This document shows, piece by piece, positions 43,288 through 55,258 of a stretch of DNA of 64,000 bases. Source of the stretch: Oscarella lobularis (lineage: Eukaryota > Porifera > Homoscleromorpha > Homosclerophorida > Oscarellidae); contig NC_089180.1 in NCBI RefSeq assembly GCF_947507565.1, positions 2,232,001-2,296,000 of the forward strand, in the 5' to 3' direction. Within the stretch, counting starts at the first letter, position 1; each line of letters opens with the position of its first letter. Position numbers and translations under genes: made by a program. The notes beneath the pieces are model-generated. The model was not told the DNA's origin. It ran no database searches and worked only from the letters and a program-made list of their open reading frames with translations.

Positions 43288-44979
43288 TGAGATAAACTTA
43301 AGATTGTATTTTCCTGCATTCTCAAATACGATTCTGTTATTTTCAGCAAACTGCAGCATCTCTCGCTTGCTTTACTGTATTGATGCCTCATTTTCTAAAT
43401 GACCAAAAATGACTATTATTATAACGAAACTGCTCGTTATCTTTAAACTCGTTTTCCAACGTCATGTTTTGGCGTTACTGAACTATGTACTTTATACTTT
43501 ATGTACTTTAAAGCTTTTCTTCCATCCGTCTTGCGAAAGCGCGAATATCGTCCACGCACAGAGCTGACTCGGTCTTCGTCTTTCTCATTTCCTCTTCCGG
43601 CTCTCCGCCTTTTCGAGCTCTTCTATCAACTCTTCTGAGACATTCTCCAATTCCTCCATTAATAAATCATCCTTCTCCTGCAACTCCTTTTTATAGTACT
43701 CTCCCTGTTTGTCAAGGCCTCTCAGCAATCTTCCTTAGAAAAATACAAATGACTAATAACTAACTAATAATAGAGCCGCTTCCCTATATATTATTCTTAG
43801 TGATTGCATGCCTCCAGTTCATCCTCATACTCGCTCCCAATTTTCATTCGAATTATAGAAGGCTGCTGCTCCATGTCTATTTGAAGCTGGTAGTATTTCG
43901 TTTTCACATCGGCAAGCGCTTCAGGCAAAAAAATCCGCCAGCGCACAAAGCATTTTTGTCCTTATGTAGCAATGTTTGTTGCACCCACGGCCACCAATAC
44001 AAACTTGCTTTGGGCAAACCGAACACATTGTTAACCTCTTTAATGTATTTTGCTACCTATGTTTAATTTTTATTTTTTGTGTCCGTTTTCTGCAAAAAAG
44101 TGCCGATTCTTTCGTTAATCCTTAATTAATAATACTTACTGCTATCGATACCAACAAGCTAACAACGTGTAGGCCGTTGCGTTTCGAATAAAGAAGTAGA
44201 GTAGTTACGTAGGGATTGACGCCGGGAAACGGCGAATAGTACTTAGCCATATCGTGAAGGATTACTCGATCAGCATGCATGCGATCGACTAATCCTTCGA
44301 CCAAATCTTAAAGAAAGAATATCACTATTGTTTCGCGTTAGCGAAAAGATAGTGCATCTTACCCATTCTGAATTAGGCGTGGAAATCCGCGAAAGGGTCA
44401 CGTGGGTGCACTGTACTGTAGATCCTCGGTTATCCGACCTTCAGTTATCCCTCCCCTCGTTTATCCGACTAGTATCCGTGATCCGACCATAGATAAAGGA
44501 AAGAGGAATGGGAAACTCCCCGTTGCACGTGACCTATACGTGGCTCTATGATTGTCGCCGGAATCCCGGATATTTCTTAAAATATCGCTGTTTATCTCGT
44601 CAACGATGTCGTTTGGATCATTGTATCCCCATTCGGTATGTTATCTGTAGTTTAAAGTACGAGTTTTTCTTGTCTGCGCTATTGAATTCTCAGCTAATGG
44701 TCCCTAATTTCTCACGCGTCGGTATGCTAAACGTCGGCGGGGTAAACTCTCACGTCATCGCTTATACGGCCACAAGTGGCTGTCTAAACGTTGCCGTAGT
44801 ATGTCGTGCATGCCACTGAAACGTCAATTGCTACCAAAACACCCTCATGTTCGTCTTTGGCGTGATTTTGGGCGTGGACGACCGGCCTTGACTTCGGCGG
44901 GGTCTCCTCTCACCAACGGCTAATTTTACGGTTCTCCGTGAATCTGTGCGTGCCATAGACACGCGATTGCGTTGACCAC
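43288..44979. repeat. duplicated segment, uninterrupted copy
   Basis: Partner of 16019-17380 plus 20510-20799. It holds the left TIR of the P-like family-2 element at 44488 with flank atccgac. At 44695-44699 it has the intact taatg into which the hAT element inserted in the other copy. It breaks off before the right TIR. Confidence 0.92.
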
Positions 44980-45525
44980 GTTTTGGCCTTCTTGGCCCAT
45001 CTAATTTGAACTACTTTGGTCCTTTGGCCATTTCTTGCATCTACGTTTTTTCCTAAAAGGAACTTTTTCTGGTAGTTTCCTTAAACGCCACGTTTGGCCT
45101 GTTGGCCTCAATCTTCGACTTTTCATCCGGTTTTAATTAAATAAAGTAAAAATGCGTCCTGCTACACTTTTTGCAATACACGAACAACGAACCTACGCCA
45201 CAAAGAAGTATCAATACTTTGAAACTCTTACCCAAGCAAGTCAAACCACGTGCCCTATCGTTACCTGTCAAAAATTCCGCACAACGGGCAAAGCCGGGTA
45301 CTCAACTTAGCGGGAGTCTTGCTCCCCAAAGCGTACCGAGGGAGGGTCCACAAATACGATTTAGGTTCCAGAAGCGCAGACATAATGGTAGTGTTGGAAG
45401 TAAAACGGAAAGTTACGCCTTTCCAAGTGCAAGTGCATTCTTTGGATAGGAAACTTTTTTAGAATAGCGTTGGATTTAACTAATTACAGCATGTCTAAGG
45501 TTTTGCGAAAGAAGTTGCCGGAGGT

Positions 45526-46236
45526 TTGGGATTGTCTCATTTTGCCGCGAGTCCACAATGGCTATCTCGTTGGAAGAAACGAGTTGGCGTAAGCCTAAGA
45601 GTTGGACCAATACTTCTCGCAAAGGGAGGCTCCATGACTTCGGATTTGCTGAAATTTTGGATGACAGAAGTTTGGAGGAAAAGGCCAAACTCCCTGTTTC
45701 GTGCTCCCGCCTGTCTAGTGTACGACAGGCATGCGAGCCATATGAACAAAACAGTTCTATCAGCATTGAAACGTCACCACCAAACTACGGCAGTCTTTAT
45801 CCCGCCGGGTTTGACACCCATTGTACAGCCGTGTGACGTCTCATGGAACAAACCCTTCAAATCTGCAATGCGAGAGAAATGGCAAGAGTGGTTGAGAAGT
45901 GGTGAACAGGAATTTACTAAGAGCGGCAACAGAAAGTCTGCCAGCTACAAATTGATTGCGGAATGGGTCGATGAATGCTGGAAAGCAACTGACGATACCA
46001 TGATTGCGAAGTCGTTTACTTCATGTGGCATTGTTACGCCTGAAAGCGGAGAGACTTTAAATTCTCGATTGCAGTTGCTCATTGGCGGCGGAAGTTTAGA
46101 ATCTGAACTGAGCCATTCAGATTTTAGTGATAATGAATCTGACGATGAATCTGACGATGAGTCAGACGATGAATCAGAACATCCAGACGAAAGCAGCAGG
46201 TCCTGTAGAGATGAGGGCGATCTCTACGAAGATTGA
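45526..46236 (+). pseudogene. pogo-like transposase with internal deletion
   Basis: An open frame of 236 codons that joins a Tc5/CENP-B-type DNA-binding end (ASPQWLSRWKKRVGVSLR) directly to the later DDE_1 core (CLVYDRHASHMNKTVLSAL, PGLTPIVQPCDVSWNKPF). In the full family the first catalytic Asp region lies between these, so about 100 residues are missing. Two acidic positions remain (VYDRH, QPCDV). The C-terminus is strongly acidic, with repeated Asp-Asp-Glu-Ser units near 46135-46180, followed by a stop. Upstream sequence (45170-45480) carries no readable DNA-binding start. The remaining protein lacks a complete active site but could bind DNA. Confidence 0.75.
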
Positions 46237-47264
46237 ACTTCGGAACCCAAACGAATAGCTTAGCTTTTGTCTTGCCTGTTATATTGCCTCACGTCGTGTA
46301 CTCAAACTGGTTGTTCACATACAAGCGCATGCGCCTATATCGGAATGAACACGTTAATTTGCCGTCAAAGCCTGTTTTCACGTAGAAGCGCAAGCGCTTT
46401 TATGTGCGGTAATACGGTATAGTAGGGCATCACATTATCCATTGAATTAATATAATCAAACTGAATATCTGGCTAAACCACTAGAAGGCAATCGATTTAT
46501 AGGCAGCTTTAATTAACTAGTGGTGGCTTTACAGTTAAAATGTTGCCAAGATAGCACCACAACAGCCACCGAAAGACAAGCAGGCAACAACAAGTCATAA
46601 AGGTTTAAAAATAAAGAAAATAATCGTGTCGTGCAAAATTGAAAGAAGGGTTTAAAGAGAAATCGCTTCATCGTCTCATTCATTTGTTTTAAACGAAGTT
46701 CGCAATGAAGACGATGCAATAGGGTGTATACCGGAAAGGTGTAAAATATCACGCAAAATAGCCATCGAAAACACATACGAGCATTGATACCAAAATTTTC
46801 TTTTTTTCTATGATGAGTGGAAGCGTAGACTGTACGTCTTCGAATGATGAAAGCGACACTACTATCCTCCACCCTGCTAAAGAGAGTAATTAGATATATA
46901 AATTCAGTGTCTGTGAAAATGATTCATGTCTCTCTTTGCTTTTGTCCCAGTCAAGCTGAAATCTTCACAGTCGAATACTAAATTAAGACCAATTAAAGCG
47001 CAGGTCCTTATTTGTCAACAAATTTAATTTTCTTCTTGTACGCTCAACTGTGGCATACACAAATCCAAATCAAGGCGTCAAAGACTGTGACACCTAGAAT
47101 TCCGAAGGTTCCATCAACAATTCCCAAGGTTCGCCATGCATAAAACAATGCGCCTAAACCGGCGAATTGCACAAAATACTTTTTAGGGAGCCTTTCGTGT
47201 TTGGAACACAGTGGTGACAAAGAGACAAAGAGGTCGCAGGAGAGATTCGTTACCTGATCCGTGG
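46237..47264. other. no recognisable gene
   Basis: Hydrophobic minus-strand frames at 46513-46872 and 47044-47271 have no family motif. Paired cgcatgcgc and gcgcaagcgc words near 46327-46395 suggest a decayed repeat. Confidence 0.4.
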
Positions 47265-47450
47265 CTCCCAAGATTGGGGCTGAATGAGGACAAATTCGTT
47301 GTTAACTCCTCCTGGCTAACGGACAAACACATATACGCCGCTCAAACCCTCCTGAAAGAAAACAAGAAAACTCTGCAACTACTCCATCACCGGACTTCTA
47401 GCAAACGTGGAACCATCTCTAAACGCCATCCCATTAGACAGGATACGTAA
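47265..47450 (+). pseudogene. Ulp1-like peptidase-associated fragment
   Basis: The frame contains NSSWLTDKHIYAAQTLLKE, the start of a C48/Ulp1-like peptidase module often found in transposon-encoded proteins of cnidarians and sponges (remembered pattern). No catalytic His-Asp-Cys part follows. Fragment only. Confidence 0.4.
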
Positions 47451-47559
47451 GTTTTATAGGAAAGCGCGGGAATATGTTGAAATTTATAGGCATGGAGTTA
47501 CGGCAGTCAAAGAAGTTGAGGAAGCGCTAAAGAAGTATAAATCCCATCGACGAGTGAAA

Positions 47560-47740
47560 AGGTTAGATCATAATTATTAAATTATTATCAAATTATTACA
47601 ATATATTAAATTAGTAAATTATTATTATATTATTAACATTATTAAATTCGTATTCGTATACGTATTCGTTTACGAAATCGAATACAAATACAACTAGAAA
47701 TTAGAATACGAATACGAATATAAACGAAAAGCATTGCCCA
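47560..47740. repeat. AT-rich and TACGAA low-complexity tract
   Basis: Runs of attatta to about 47650, then attcgtattcg words on one side and cgaatacgaata on the other, forming an imperfect palindrome (47640-47725). Confidence 0.8.
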
Positions 47741-47908
47741 AACGTCGCAGAATCGGCTAGGCGCTACTTGTGCATTCCTGCTAGCTCCGTCCCGTCAGAG
47801 AGGCTATTTTCAAAAGCGCGAGAACTACTGTCGAACCGTAGAAGCCGCTTGCAACCAAAGAACGTCAATGCCGGTATGTTGCTTTTCCTTAGTGAAAACC
47901 TGGACTAA
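47741..47908 (+). pseudogene. hAT transposase dimerisation-domain fragment
   Basis: A 55-codon frame ending in TAA with RRYLCIPASSVPSERLFSKA, then NRRSRLQPKNVNAGMLLFL, the C-terminal hAT dimerisation domain of the ZBED/Ac type. The body of the gene is absent; low-complexity sequence replaces it upstream. It differs from the hAT genes at 17.5 and 39.8 kb. Confidence 0.8.
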
Positions 47909-48981
47909 TAGTGGTATAAGAAATATACCGGGGAAAGTGATTAATATTAACGGTATCGTATTGGAAAGGTATCGATATCAGCGGTGTCGAGGCTATAATA
48001 TCGATATCGGTATCGATGGGGAAGATGCGAGTATCGCCCATCACTATTTTTTAAATGGTCATCCACTTGACATAACTAGAGGTACGAGAGATCCAAAGAT
48101 ACAACGGATCTACCTCTCTTATACCTAGTCGTACGAGAGGTAAACAGATACAAACTTGTACGTAAGTGATAGCACAAATAGCAGTACGAAATCTATACTG
48201 TTTCTAAACATTCACTACATCTTTTGTATTTCTATTATTTTTGAATGAGGCTGCCTTTCTAAAGGTTTTTGTTTTCCTTCGGAAAGGTTTCAAAGCAGTT
48301 CAAGTTTGGACTAACTGCTTTGAAACCGTTTTATAGACGTGTTGCTGCTCGTTTTTGTAATTGAGTGCAGTTTTGAAGCGCCTCTTATGGTGCAGGAATA
48401 GTTAGGATGGCGACTTTACGGTATTTGATAACGTGCTGTGTATTCTGTATTTGAGGAGGACCTATGCATGTGTACGGGTCATATTTCCTGTTACCCGTAC
48501 ACACGTACATACCCACGCACATACGGCATGAGTGGATACTTTTGATTGTGACGTCAGAGCGTGACAATCAAAACTGTTGTTTCGGCTTCTCAGGGCATTT
48601 ATAACACGGAAAATAGCACAGATCAATTGGAAATAAGGGTTTCTAAGCATTTTTTCCCTTTATGAAAGGAAAAACGCTTTATTGGCGTCGTAAATCGCCT
48701 TTTTTGGGGCACCGTTTTGGGCCCTTTGTCGCGCATGCGCTGTACGAAAAAACGGGTTTTTAAGTTACGTCACAATACCGAGCGTGACGAACAGACATAC
48801 AGACAGACAAACACTTCCGGTCCTAAGATCACGTTTGAGAGAGCCTTCCTCCTTCGTTATACGGGCTCCACCCGTACAACTGCGGTGGTCGGCTCCATAA
48901 AACACTTGTATCTTCATCGGAGAGAGGAGGAGAAAAGCTGGTGTCATTCATTGAGAAGCTGTGTGACGTCACAATGTAGAG
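47909..48981. other. no recognisable gene; short repeats
   Basis: Tatcgatatcg-type words cluster at 47955-48020. A tgacgtcac palindrome lies at 48962-48970, just before the P-accessory relic. Confidence 0.5.
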
Positions 48982-49740
48982 GTGTTGCAAATTACGGCCC
49001 AGTCTCTTGGCTTACCCTTCAGCGATCCTCTCTTGTCGCAATGTGTAAACAGGCGGGTATTTGAGAGCCTGCTTCAATTTCACATCCAGCATCTGATCAC
49101 TTCAAGCAGAAGCAATGCCAGCAGGATAGAAGAGAAGGAGATGGAGCACCAGCAAGAGCCACTGAAACGACCTGTCCTCTCCGTAGATGAAGAGAACGCT
49201 CTACGATTTGCTTGTGGATTTATTCCCTTCAAGCTCATTGGGAAGCACGCAAAGAAAAAGGATGCCAAGAGCCAATGTATTGTTCGATGTCTTAAAGCTC
49301 TTAGTCAGAAAAGTGACAGTGAGTTATTGGTTGAGGAGGCAGAAGATTATGAATGCTACACAACTGTGTGGCTTCAGAAGATAAACAAAGGAGGGCTTTT
49401 TCAAGTCAATGACGCAGCCTACAACCTATTTCGGAGCGTGGAGGAAGTCGTACGAACACGTCTTCCTAGGCGAGTGATGGGCGACGATAAGGTCGACGTT
49501 GTTAGCAGTGTCTGCAACAACGAGGAAGTCAATCGGCAGTGGGAAAGCTTGTCAGCGCATTTCGACGATCCAAATCAGCGATCCGTCCTTTTGAGAGAAA
49601 TCGTCCAGCTGTGGGTTAACGCCAGAGGGTTTTCCCTAGCAGCATCGTGGCTTGAGCAATATAAAGCGGCTAAAAACTGTCTACTACAAAAGAAAAAGAG
49701 CTTGCGAAAATTTCTTCGTAAGGAAGACATAAAGAACTAA
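48982..49740 (+). pseudogene. P-like accessory protein paralogue, N-terminally truncated
   Basis: A 252-codon open frame homologous block by block to the gene at 28912: DPLLSQCVNRRVFESLL, then ENALRFACGFIPFKL, CIVRCLKAL, GGLFQVNDAAYNLFRSVE and RGFSLAASWLEQYK, ending in a basic tail (KKKSLRKFLRKED). The first 95 or so residues of the family are missing and no TIR was seen on either side. The frame has no stop or shift despite clear divergence, which may mean selection or simply youth. No transposase partner is nearby. Upstream of the frame, tgtgacgtcacaatg resembles the inner TIR of the copy at 58.5 kb. Confidence 0.75.
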
Positions 49741-51039
49741 TATTGGCGAAAGCATATTTTCGATAAAAGTATACATGTAAACTATATCGCAAATTTGAGA
49801 GAGAGAGTGCACACATAAAAATTCCTTTATTTCGTGCTTTCACGGCGACGTTTAGGCAATGGAGTTTCGTCAACAACCTCTTCGGGGAATAGGCGCCGTC
49901 GTCTTCGAGAGTTACCCCTCATTGGAATTTGTGCTACTTGTCGCTGAAGCGGCGTTTTTAGCCTCGATAAATTATACTATCTCATGCTTTGGTCTCTCTT
50001 TTCCACTGGTAAATCCGTTCTAAAGCCTAATAATTATAAAATTAAATAATTAATTGAAACAAATTTCTTTAACAGGACATTGTGTCAAAGTTATTTCCAC
50101 ATCACAAAAACAATATGCTTCGTTATTAAATATTTCGTTTTTTATTGTTCGGAAACTTTTTCGTTTCTTTCAGGCTTTCGGTTTTCTAGCGCGTGTTCTT
50201 GTATCGCAATTCCATCTGCACAGAAAATCATAAGCTAAATGATTGATTAAATAAATAATAACATTATCTTTTGCATTTTAGGCAGCTGGTGTTCACTGTT
50301 ATCGCAGTCGTTTATGGTTAATTAAGAAAGTCAATTTGGTTTGGAAAGAAGAAAGATCTGACCCCCCCCCCCGGAAACTGTCGTGCTCTATTGATTTGTG
50401 GTTTGGTTCATAATCTGTATTTGGTTTAATGGGACCAGACGCATCGATGTCAATGACATTAGCATATGAAAAAAATAGTTTTGTAAAATTAGGCGTATTT
50501 TTGGATTTCACCGTTGAGGAGAGCAGTAGAATGTCACTTATCCTAATTTCAATGATCCGAACACGTTTTTCAACCGAACGGGGATTAAGTCCAAACTGTA
50601 AAAGTTTAATTATTTGAGTGTACAGAAAGCGTGTTTTACGCCTTCGGCTGAAGTGCTGTATGCTTTTCCAATCTTGTCTTTTGCGCACTTTATATTTTGC
50701 AACGTAGACGCAAAATTTCTCTTAGTCTTCCTCAATCATTTAAAGCTAGAGCATTTGAAGCCTCGCAGACAAATGTTATTGGCTAACAGAGCGTTTCGGA
50801 CATTGTCATGTCGAAATCAAAGCTGCAGAAGTTTTACGAGAAACTCTAGGACGAATCAGCACAGAGTCAGATAACTACAGTCAAACCTCTTTATCCGGAC
50901 ATTCGCGGGTCTTAACAAAAGTGTTCTGATTTCAGAGGTTTATAATAACATCATTAGTTTTAGGAATTTAAATGATGAGCGGCAAATAGAGCGTTTGCAG
51001 AGATAATTCTACGCCAAAAAAATCAGTTATTTCTGTTTG
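49741..51039. other. no recognisable gene; C13 run and Tigger-like end
   Basis: A C13 homopolymer lies at 50360-50372. At 50878 cagtcaaacctctttatccg resembles a Tigger/pogo end, with an inverted partner cagaggttt at about 50933. The minus-strand frame at 50299-50688 has no motif. Confidence 0.45.
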
Positions 51040-52084
51040 ATGAGGGTGAGTAGATATTTTCGTATGACGCCCTCCCGGTTTGATCATTTGCTAAGTTTGA
51101 TTGGACCCTGTATTACTAAAGAATCAACCACTTTTCGCAATTCTGTATCTCCTGGGGAGCGACTGGCCATAACCCTCAGATATCTAGCTACCGGAGACTC
51201 TATGCAAACTATCGCCTTTAGCTATCGAGTTGGACATTCTAAAGTATGCAATATCATCAAACATACCTGTACAGCCATATGGAATACTCTGATTCTGACT
51301 GGAAAGAGAATTCAATCAGTATTGGAATTTTCCTCATTGTATCGGCAGTATAGATGGAAAGCACGTCGTTATTCAGGCACCAAACGGAGCTGGCTCTCTA
51401 TATTATAACTATAAGCATACTCATAGTATTGTTTTATTGGCCGTCTGCGACGCCAAATATTGTTTTACACTACTCAATATCGGTGACTAAGGAAACCATT
51501 CGGACGGCGGCGTCCTCAGAAATTCCTCTTTCGGAAGAGCCCTCGAATCAAATCAACTATCTATACCTCAGCCGGAACATATTCAAGATTGCCCTCAACC
51601 ATTACCTTATGTATTTCTTGGAGACGCTGAAATCCCCTTACGTGAAAATATTCTACGCCCATATCCAGGAAAATATTTGCCAGAGCCTAAGAAGATATTG
51701 AACTACAGATTATCAAGAGCTCGACGAGTAGTAGAAAATGCATTTGGAATTATGGCTTCTCGATTTCGTATCTTCAGACGTACTATTATAGCGTCTCCAG
51801 AAAAAGCCTCATTAATAACCGAAGCTATAATATCCGATCGACAATTATCACATCAAGATCATCTATATTGTCCGCCCAATTCTATTGATCATGAAGATGA
51901 AAGAGGAAACTTTGTTGCGGGCGATTGGAGAGCAGACGAATCCAGCAATTTAGCTGACGGTATCCGCCTTGGAGGCAACCGTCCATCAGTGTCTGCATTG
52001 ACCAACAGGGATCATTTCAGCACATATTTTAGCTCAGCAACTGGGAGAGTGGCCTGGCAAGATGCTCAAGTACGATCATCGTAA
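51040..52084 (+). pseudogene. PIF/Harbinger transposase
   Basis: A DDE transposase that excises Harbinger elements (3-bp target sites). The start at 51040 opens YFRMTPSRFDHLLSLIGP, then SPGERLAITLRYLATGDS and a helix-turn-helix. A shift near 51330 leads to SIDGKHVVIQAPNGAGSLYYN (first Asp) and VCDAKYCFTLLNIGD (second Asp region). A TAA at about 51487 is followed in frame by the rest, with YRLSRARRVVENAFGIMASR holding the Glu. It ends at 52084. Two defects make it inactive. A divergent MADF gene lies tail to tail on the other strand, the usual two-gene arrangement. Confidence 0.85.
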
Positions 52085-52139
52085 ACTGCTAATGATATTA
52101 ATGACTATGTAATACAGATACAGAGATTAATGTAATATG

Positions 52140-52969
52140 CTATAATAAGCTATTATTGATTAAACAACTAATTTTCCTCAAACTCAATCTGATAGAGTAC
52201 CTCTTGAATACGTATTTTTGCAAGAGCTCTCTTTCTTGGATTGAGCCTTCTGATGGCTTCCGACAGACTGCCCAAAAAGATCGTTTTCGTCGTCGACCCG
52301 CTCTGTCTTCTGCAGCTGTCGAATAATTTTGAGGTCGACCTCGTTGCTGGCTGATTGCTTTCTTCTGCATACAGTCCAGTTATATTTTCTAGGCTGTAAT
52401 TAACCAGATCGTACTCTACCTACCTCTTCCTTCTCCCCCTAGTCCCTTCATCGACCCTTGTTCTTTCATCCTCGACTACGTCGTCCTCGTTCTCTCCCTG
52501 TTCTTCTTCTCCGCCGTCATCAATCCTCTCGTCCTCTTCTGCTTCCTCTGCCTGGCTTTCCAATAAAAAACTATCTGACGTTCTACAAAACAAGGTAATA
52601 ATTAATAACATATTTCTTCTAATCTACTGCATTACCCTCTGTGACTAACGAAGTCTCTAAGGAACAACAGGCGCTCGTAATACGCCCACGGTCTCACGTC
52701 GTCTCGCTTGTCGCCGGTTCGCCCTTTTCGCCTCTTCGATTCCTTTGCGAACCGCTCTCCACCTCTTCTGGCACGCTTCAACTAAAATTGACGACTTTCG
52801 CGAGAAAAACCTGCCCAATTAAACAAGTATACTAACTCCCAATGCTCAGCTCCTCTGAAATCTCCGTCCAAGCATTTTCCTTTCGCGTCGATACCTTATA
52901 AAAGGCATTCGATTTGTCGTAAAGGCAGGGATGGCTTTCGACAAGCTCGATGAGTCGTTCGTCGTTCAT
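52140..52969 (-). pseudogene. Harbinger accessory MADF-domain protein
   Basis: The DNA-binding partner that Harbinger elements encode beside the transposase. The minus-strand start at 52969 reads MNDERLIELVESHPCLYDKS, then AWTEISEEL; a GTTAGT donor opens an intron of about 57 nt, and the next exon continues ACQKRWRAVRKGIEEAKR. One frame away is VRPWAYYERLLFLRDF, the end of the MADF domain, so a break or short intron is needed. Downstream are an acidic stretch (EEAEEDERIDDGGEEEQGE) and a C-terminal basic part (52140-52370) with RKISCLINNSLL. It stops 56 bp from the transposase stop. Decay is mild. Confidence 0.72.
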
Positions 52970-53041
52970 ATCTCTCCTTAATTAACTTCCTTCCGTTAGC
53001 CTTATGCTAAGCGCCGAAAATAGACCCACCTTCTATTCCTT

Positions 53042-53092
53042 ACGTCAACGTTGCGTTGCGTTACGTTACGTTACGTTACGTCGCCAGTGTGA
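53042..53092 (+). repeat. GTTAC/GTTGC pentanucleotide run
   Basis: Copies of gttgc and gttac followed by ccagtgtgaatgggcgacg, a word typical of Harbinger ends. It may mark the right end of the Harbinger element. Confidence 0.6.
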
Positions 53093-53704
53093 ATGGGCGA
53101 CGTATAACTCCTCCTCTGCTGTAGCGGGCGTCAACAACTTCATTGAGCCTCCATCCCAATTCATTTCTTTTGCTCTAGGGTCGACCTTCATACCGTTTGG
53201 TATAAGAAAATCCAGGCCGATAACAGGACGGTCCAATTCAATCGATGTCACCCAGAAATCGTGCCACGCTTCGAATTTCTCCAGTGTCGCGCGCGCAGTG
53301 ACACGTCCGAGAACAAGATGTCGAGCTCCTCCTATCGCCGTTAGCCGTTTGGATGCGGGTCTCACTTCGAGTTGGTCAACAAAATCAGCCGGGCATAACG
53401 ACGTTGGAGATCCCCTATCAATTAAATAAGGAACTTCACGCTCTTCAAATTCACCCACAGCCACGAGCGAGCTCATCAACAGCCCGATCCTCTCTGCTTC
53501 GTTGGCCTCCTCGTCGGCCTCCTCGTCGATCTCCTTGTTCGCCTTCTCTCCTTCCGTTGCGTCGGCGACGTTGGGTTGTTCTTTCTGGCTCTCCGCGTCA
53601 GAGTTCTCCGCTTGAACCTTCTTGTGCCCCTCGTCGCTGCCGGCGTTCGCTTCCTCATTCTCCTCGCGAGCGTCTTGTCGTTCGTCGTTCACTGGTACGT
53701 CCAC
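53066..53704 (-). pseudogene. LTR-retrotransposon aspartic protease fragment
   Basis: The minus-strand frame begins with an acidic linker (53500-53704). It continues YLIDRGSPTSLCPADF, where the catalytic D-S/T-G reads D-R-G; then LTAIGGARHLVLGRV and PVIGLDFLIPNGMKVD, the C-terminal protease block. Reverse transcriptase should follow but the frame runs into the GTTAC run instead. The altered active site shows it is dead. It is a separate element from the Gypsy remnant at 7 kb. Confidence 0.68.
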
Positions 53705-54915
53705 CTCTTCCAGAATGCACGATATCTCCGCTCGTTCCGATGCTCCTCCCCTCGCTCGACGTCACGACCTGGGCATTGGCGATCGATACAAAGTGCATAC
53801 GAAGTGCATGAAATGCCTTTTATTTTACGTGCGGCAGGTTAGGAAAGCCAAAAATAGCATCGGACAACTTGGAGCCCTAGAAATACGGAGAAGCAACACG
53901 ACACTCTGGATATGCATGTATTGCGTAGCTTTTATTAAAATACCCTTCATTACTTTTAGAAACATTGAGTGATAACAAATAGATTTGTTAGCAATACAGT
54001 TAGAACAGGTTGGTTCTTATTAGTTTTATATATAAAGGTAACGTCACAAAGTAGATAAAAAAATAAAAATCAGTTGTCAAAACGACATTTAGTAGAGAAT
54101 CCTCACAGGAGACCCCGCGCTGGTAACGCTTAGGGTTGGTGTAGGGTTAGGTACATCGAAAAACTCTTTCTGAGGTATGGGCGAAAGATGTGTGACTGTG
54201 AATGTTGTGTGAAGCCGACCCGAGCCGGAGGCGTGCGAGACACAGGAACGGGTACCCCGTCTCCGTAATTAAACTCGACATGATTCCGCGATTGCCGCAG
54301 CAGAAGCTCCAGCAGAAGCTCCAGCATGTGAGTGCTGAGGATCCCCTTATCCCGATAGCTATTCGACCAACTGGTTTACGTAAAAGGCAGTCCTTCCTCG
54401 TCTCCAAGAAACCGCTCAGATCACTTGAAAAAGAGGCGTTAGCTTCGAAGAGAAAGAGGCGGGTTGCATTTTTCAGAGACACGCAAGGCAAAGATCGCGA
54501 AGAGTTATGGGTTTTCAGCCATGCCGATATCGTCTTCCCTGAGACAAAGATGGTGCACGCGTGAAGCGGCCACGCCTTTGACAAACATTAAATACGCCCA
54601 GTGTGAGAATTGGAAAGACGCGTACGTTCGCAAGCGACTTGTAAACCCAAAATAGCAAAGCGAAGCGCGCCTGTTTTGAGCCGTTCAAAGTCTTTGGACA
54701 TTGGAGTCAGGTCGCCGTTGAAGAAGCAAAGTAAAACTTCTCGTTCCGGGGTCTACAGCGGGTGATCGCCTGGTTCCTCATGACACTGACATTTGATTCA
54801 GTAATTAATCTATTGAATCTACGCATCCATCCCTAATCCCCTGTCTGTACTTGTCCCTTCCACAATCTCTTTAATGATTCTTTTTTTCTTTCGTGGTTTA
54901 CTGAATACTGCCGTT
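53705..54915. other. no recognised gene
   Basis: A plus-strand frame at 54202-54564 (120 codons) has a doubled cagaagctccag unit near 54300-54325 and a basic patch (SKRKRRVAF), without a known domain. The rest is AT-rich. Confidence 0.4.
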
Positions 54916-55179
54916 CTAAGACAGATGAGTCATGACGTAGCCTGTTACGTCCGAGGCCATGCCATTGACGCGTTCTCTCGCCAGCGTGACTCCCTTCTCT
55001 CCACGTTTGACGCACTCGTCTATCGCGGCGACGATCGAATTTACGGGAGAGTCGAAAATGCGACTATCGAGACGGAAAAGGAGTTCCTTCGCGTGTTCTC
55101 TCGCCAAAGCAAGGCGTGGCGAAGTCGAACACACATCTTCGCCAATGAACGTCTGGAGGCCGTCGATAAAGTGTTCCAT
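54916..55179 (-). pseudogene. P-like accessory protein, N-terminal fragment
   Basis: The minus-strand frame MEHFIDGLQTFIGED...IDECVKRGEKGVTLARE matches the N-terminal 85 residues of the gene at 28912 (MEDFIEAITCLCEE...INSCVQRGLKKK). The 30 bp before the start codon also match (actaggtgtg-ctcg). A P-like TIR lies just outside (55214-55258). The frame stops where the element is cut, near 54.9 kb, and no transposase or second TIR was found. Confidence 0.72.
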
Positions 55180-55213
55180 TTACTGCGAGACACACCTAGT
55201 ACCACTAATAGTC

Positions 55214-55258
55214 ACGTGACTAGGCAAGTTTCCAATCCCTCTCTATTTTCTATCAATG
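55214..55258 (-). repeat. P-like TIR (copy 4)
   Basis: On the minus strand it starts cattgatagaaaatagagag, continues ggattggaaact and ends gtcacgtga. The right flank gttgcag would be the 7-bp duplication; the left partner is lost. Confidence 0.7.
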
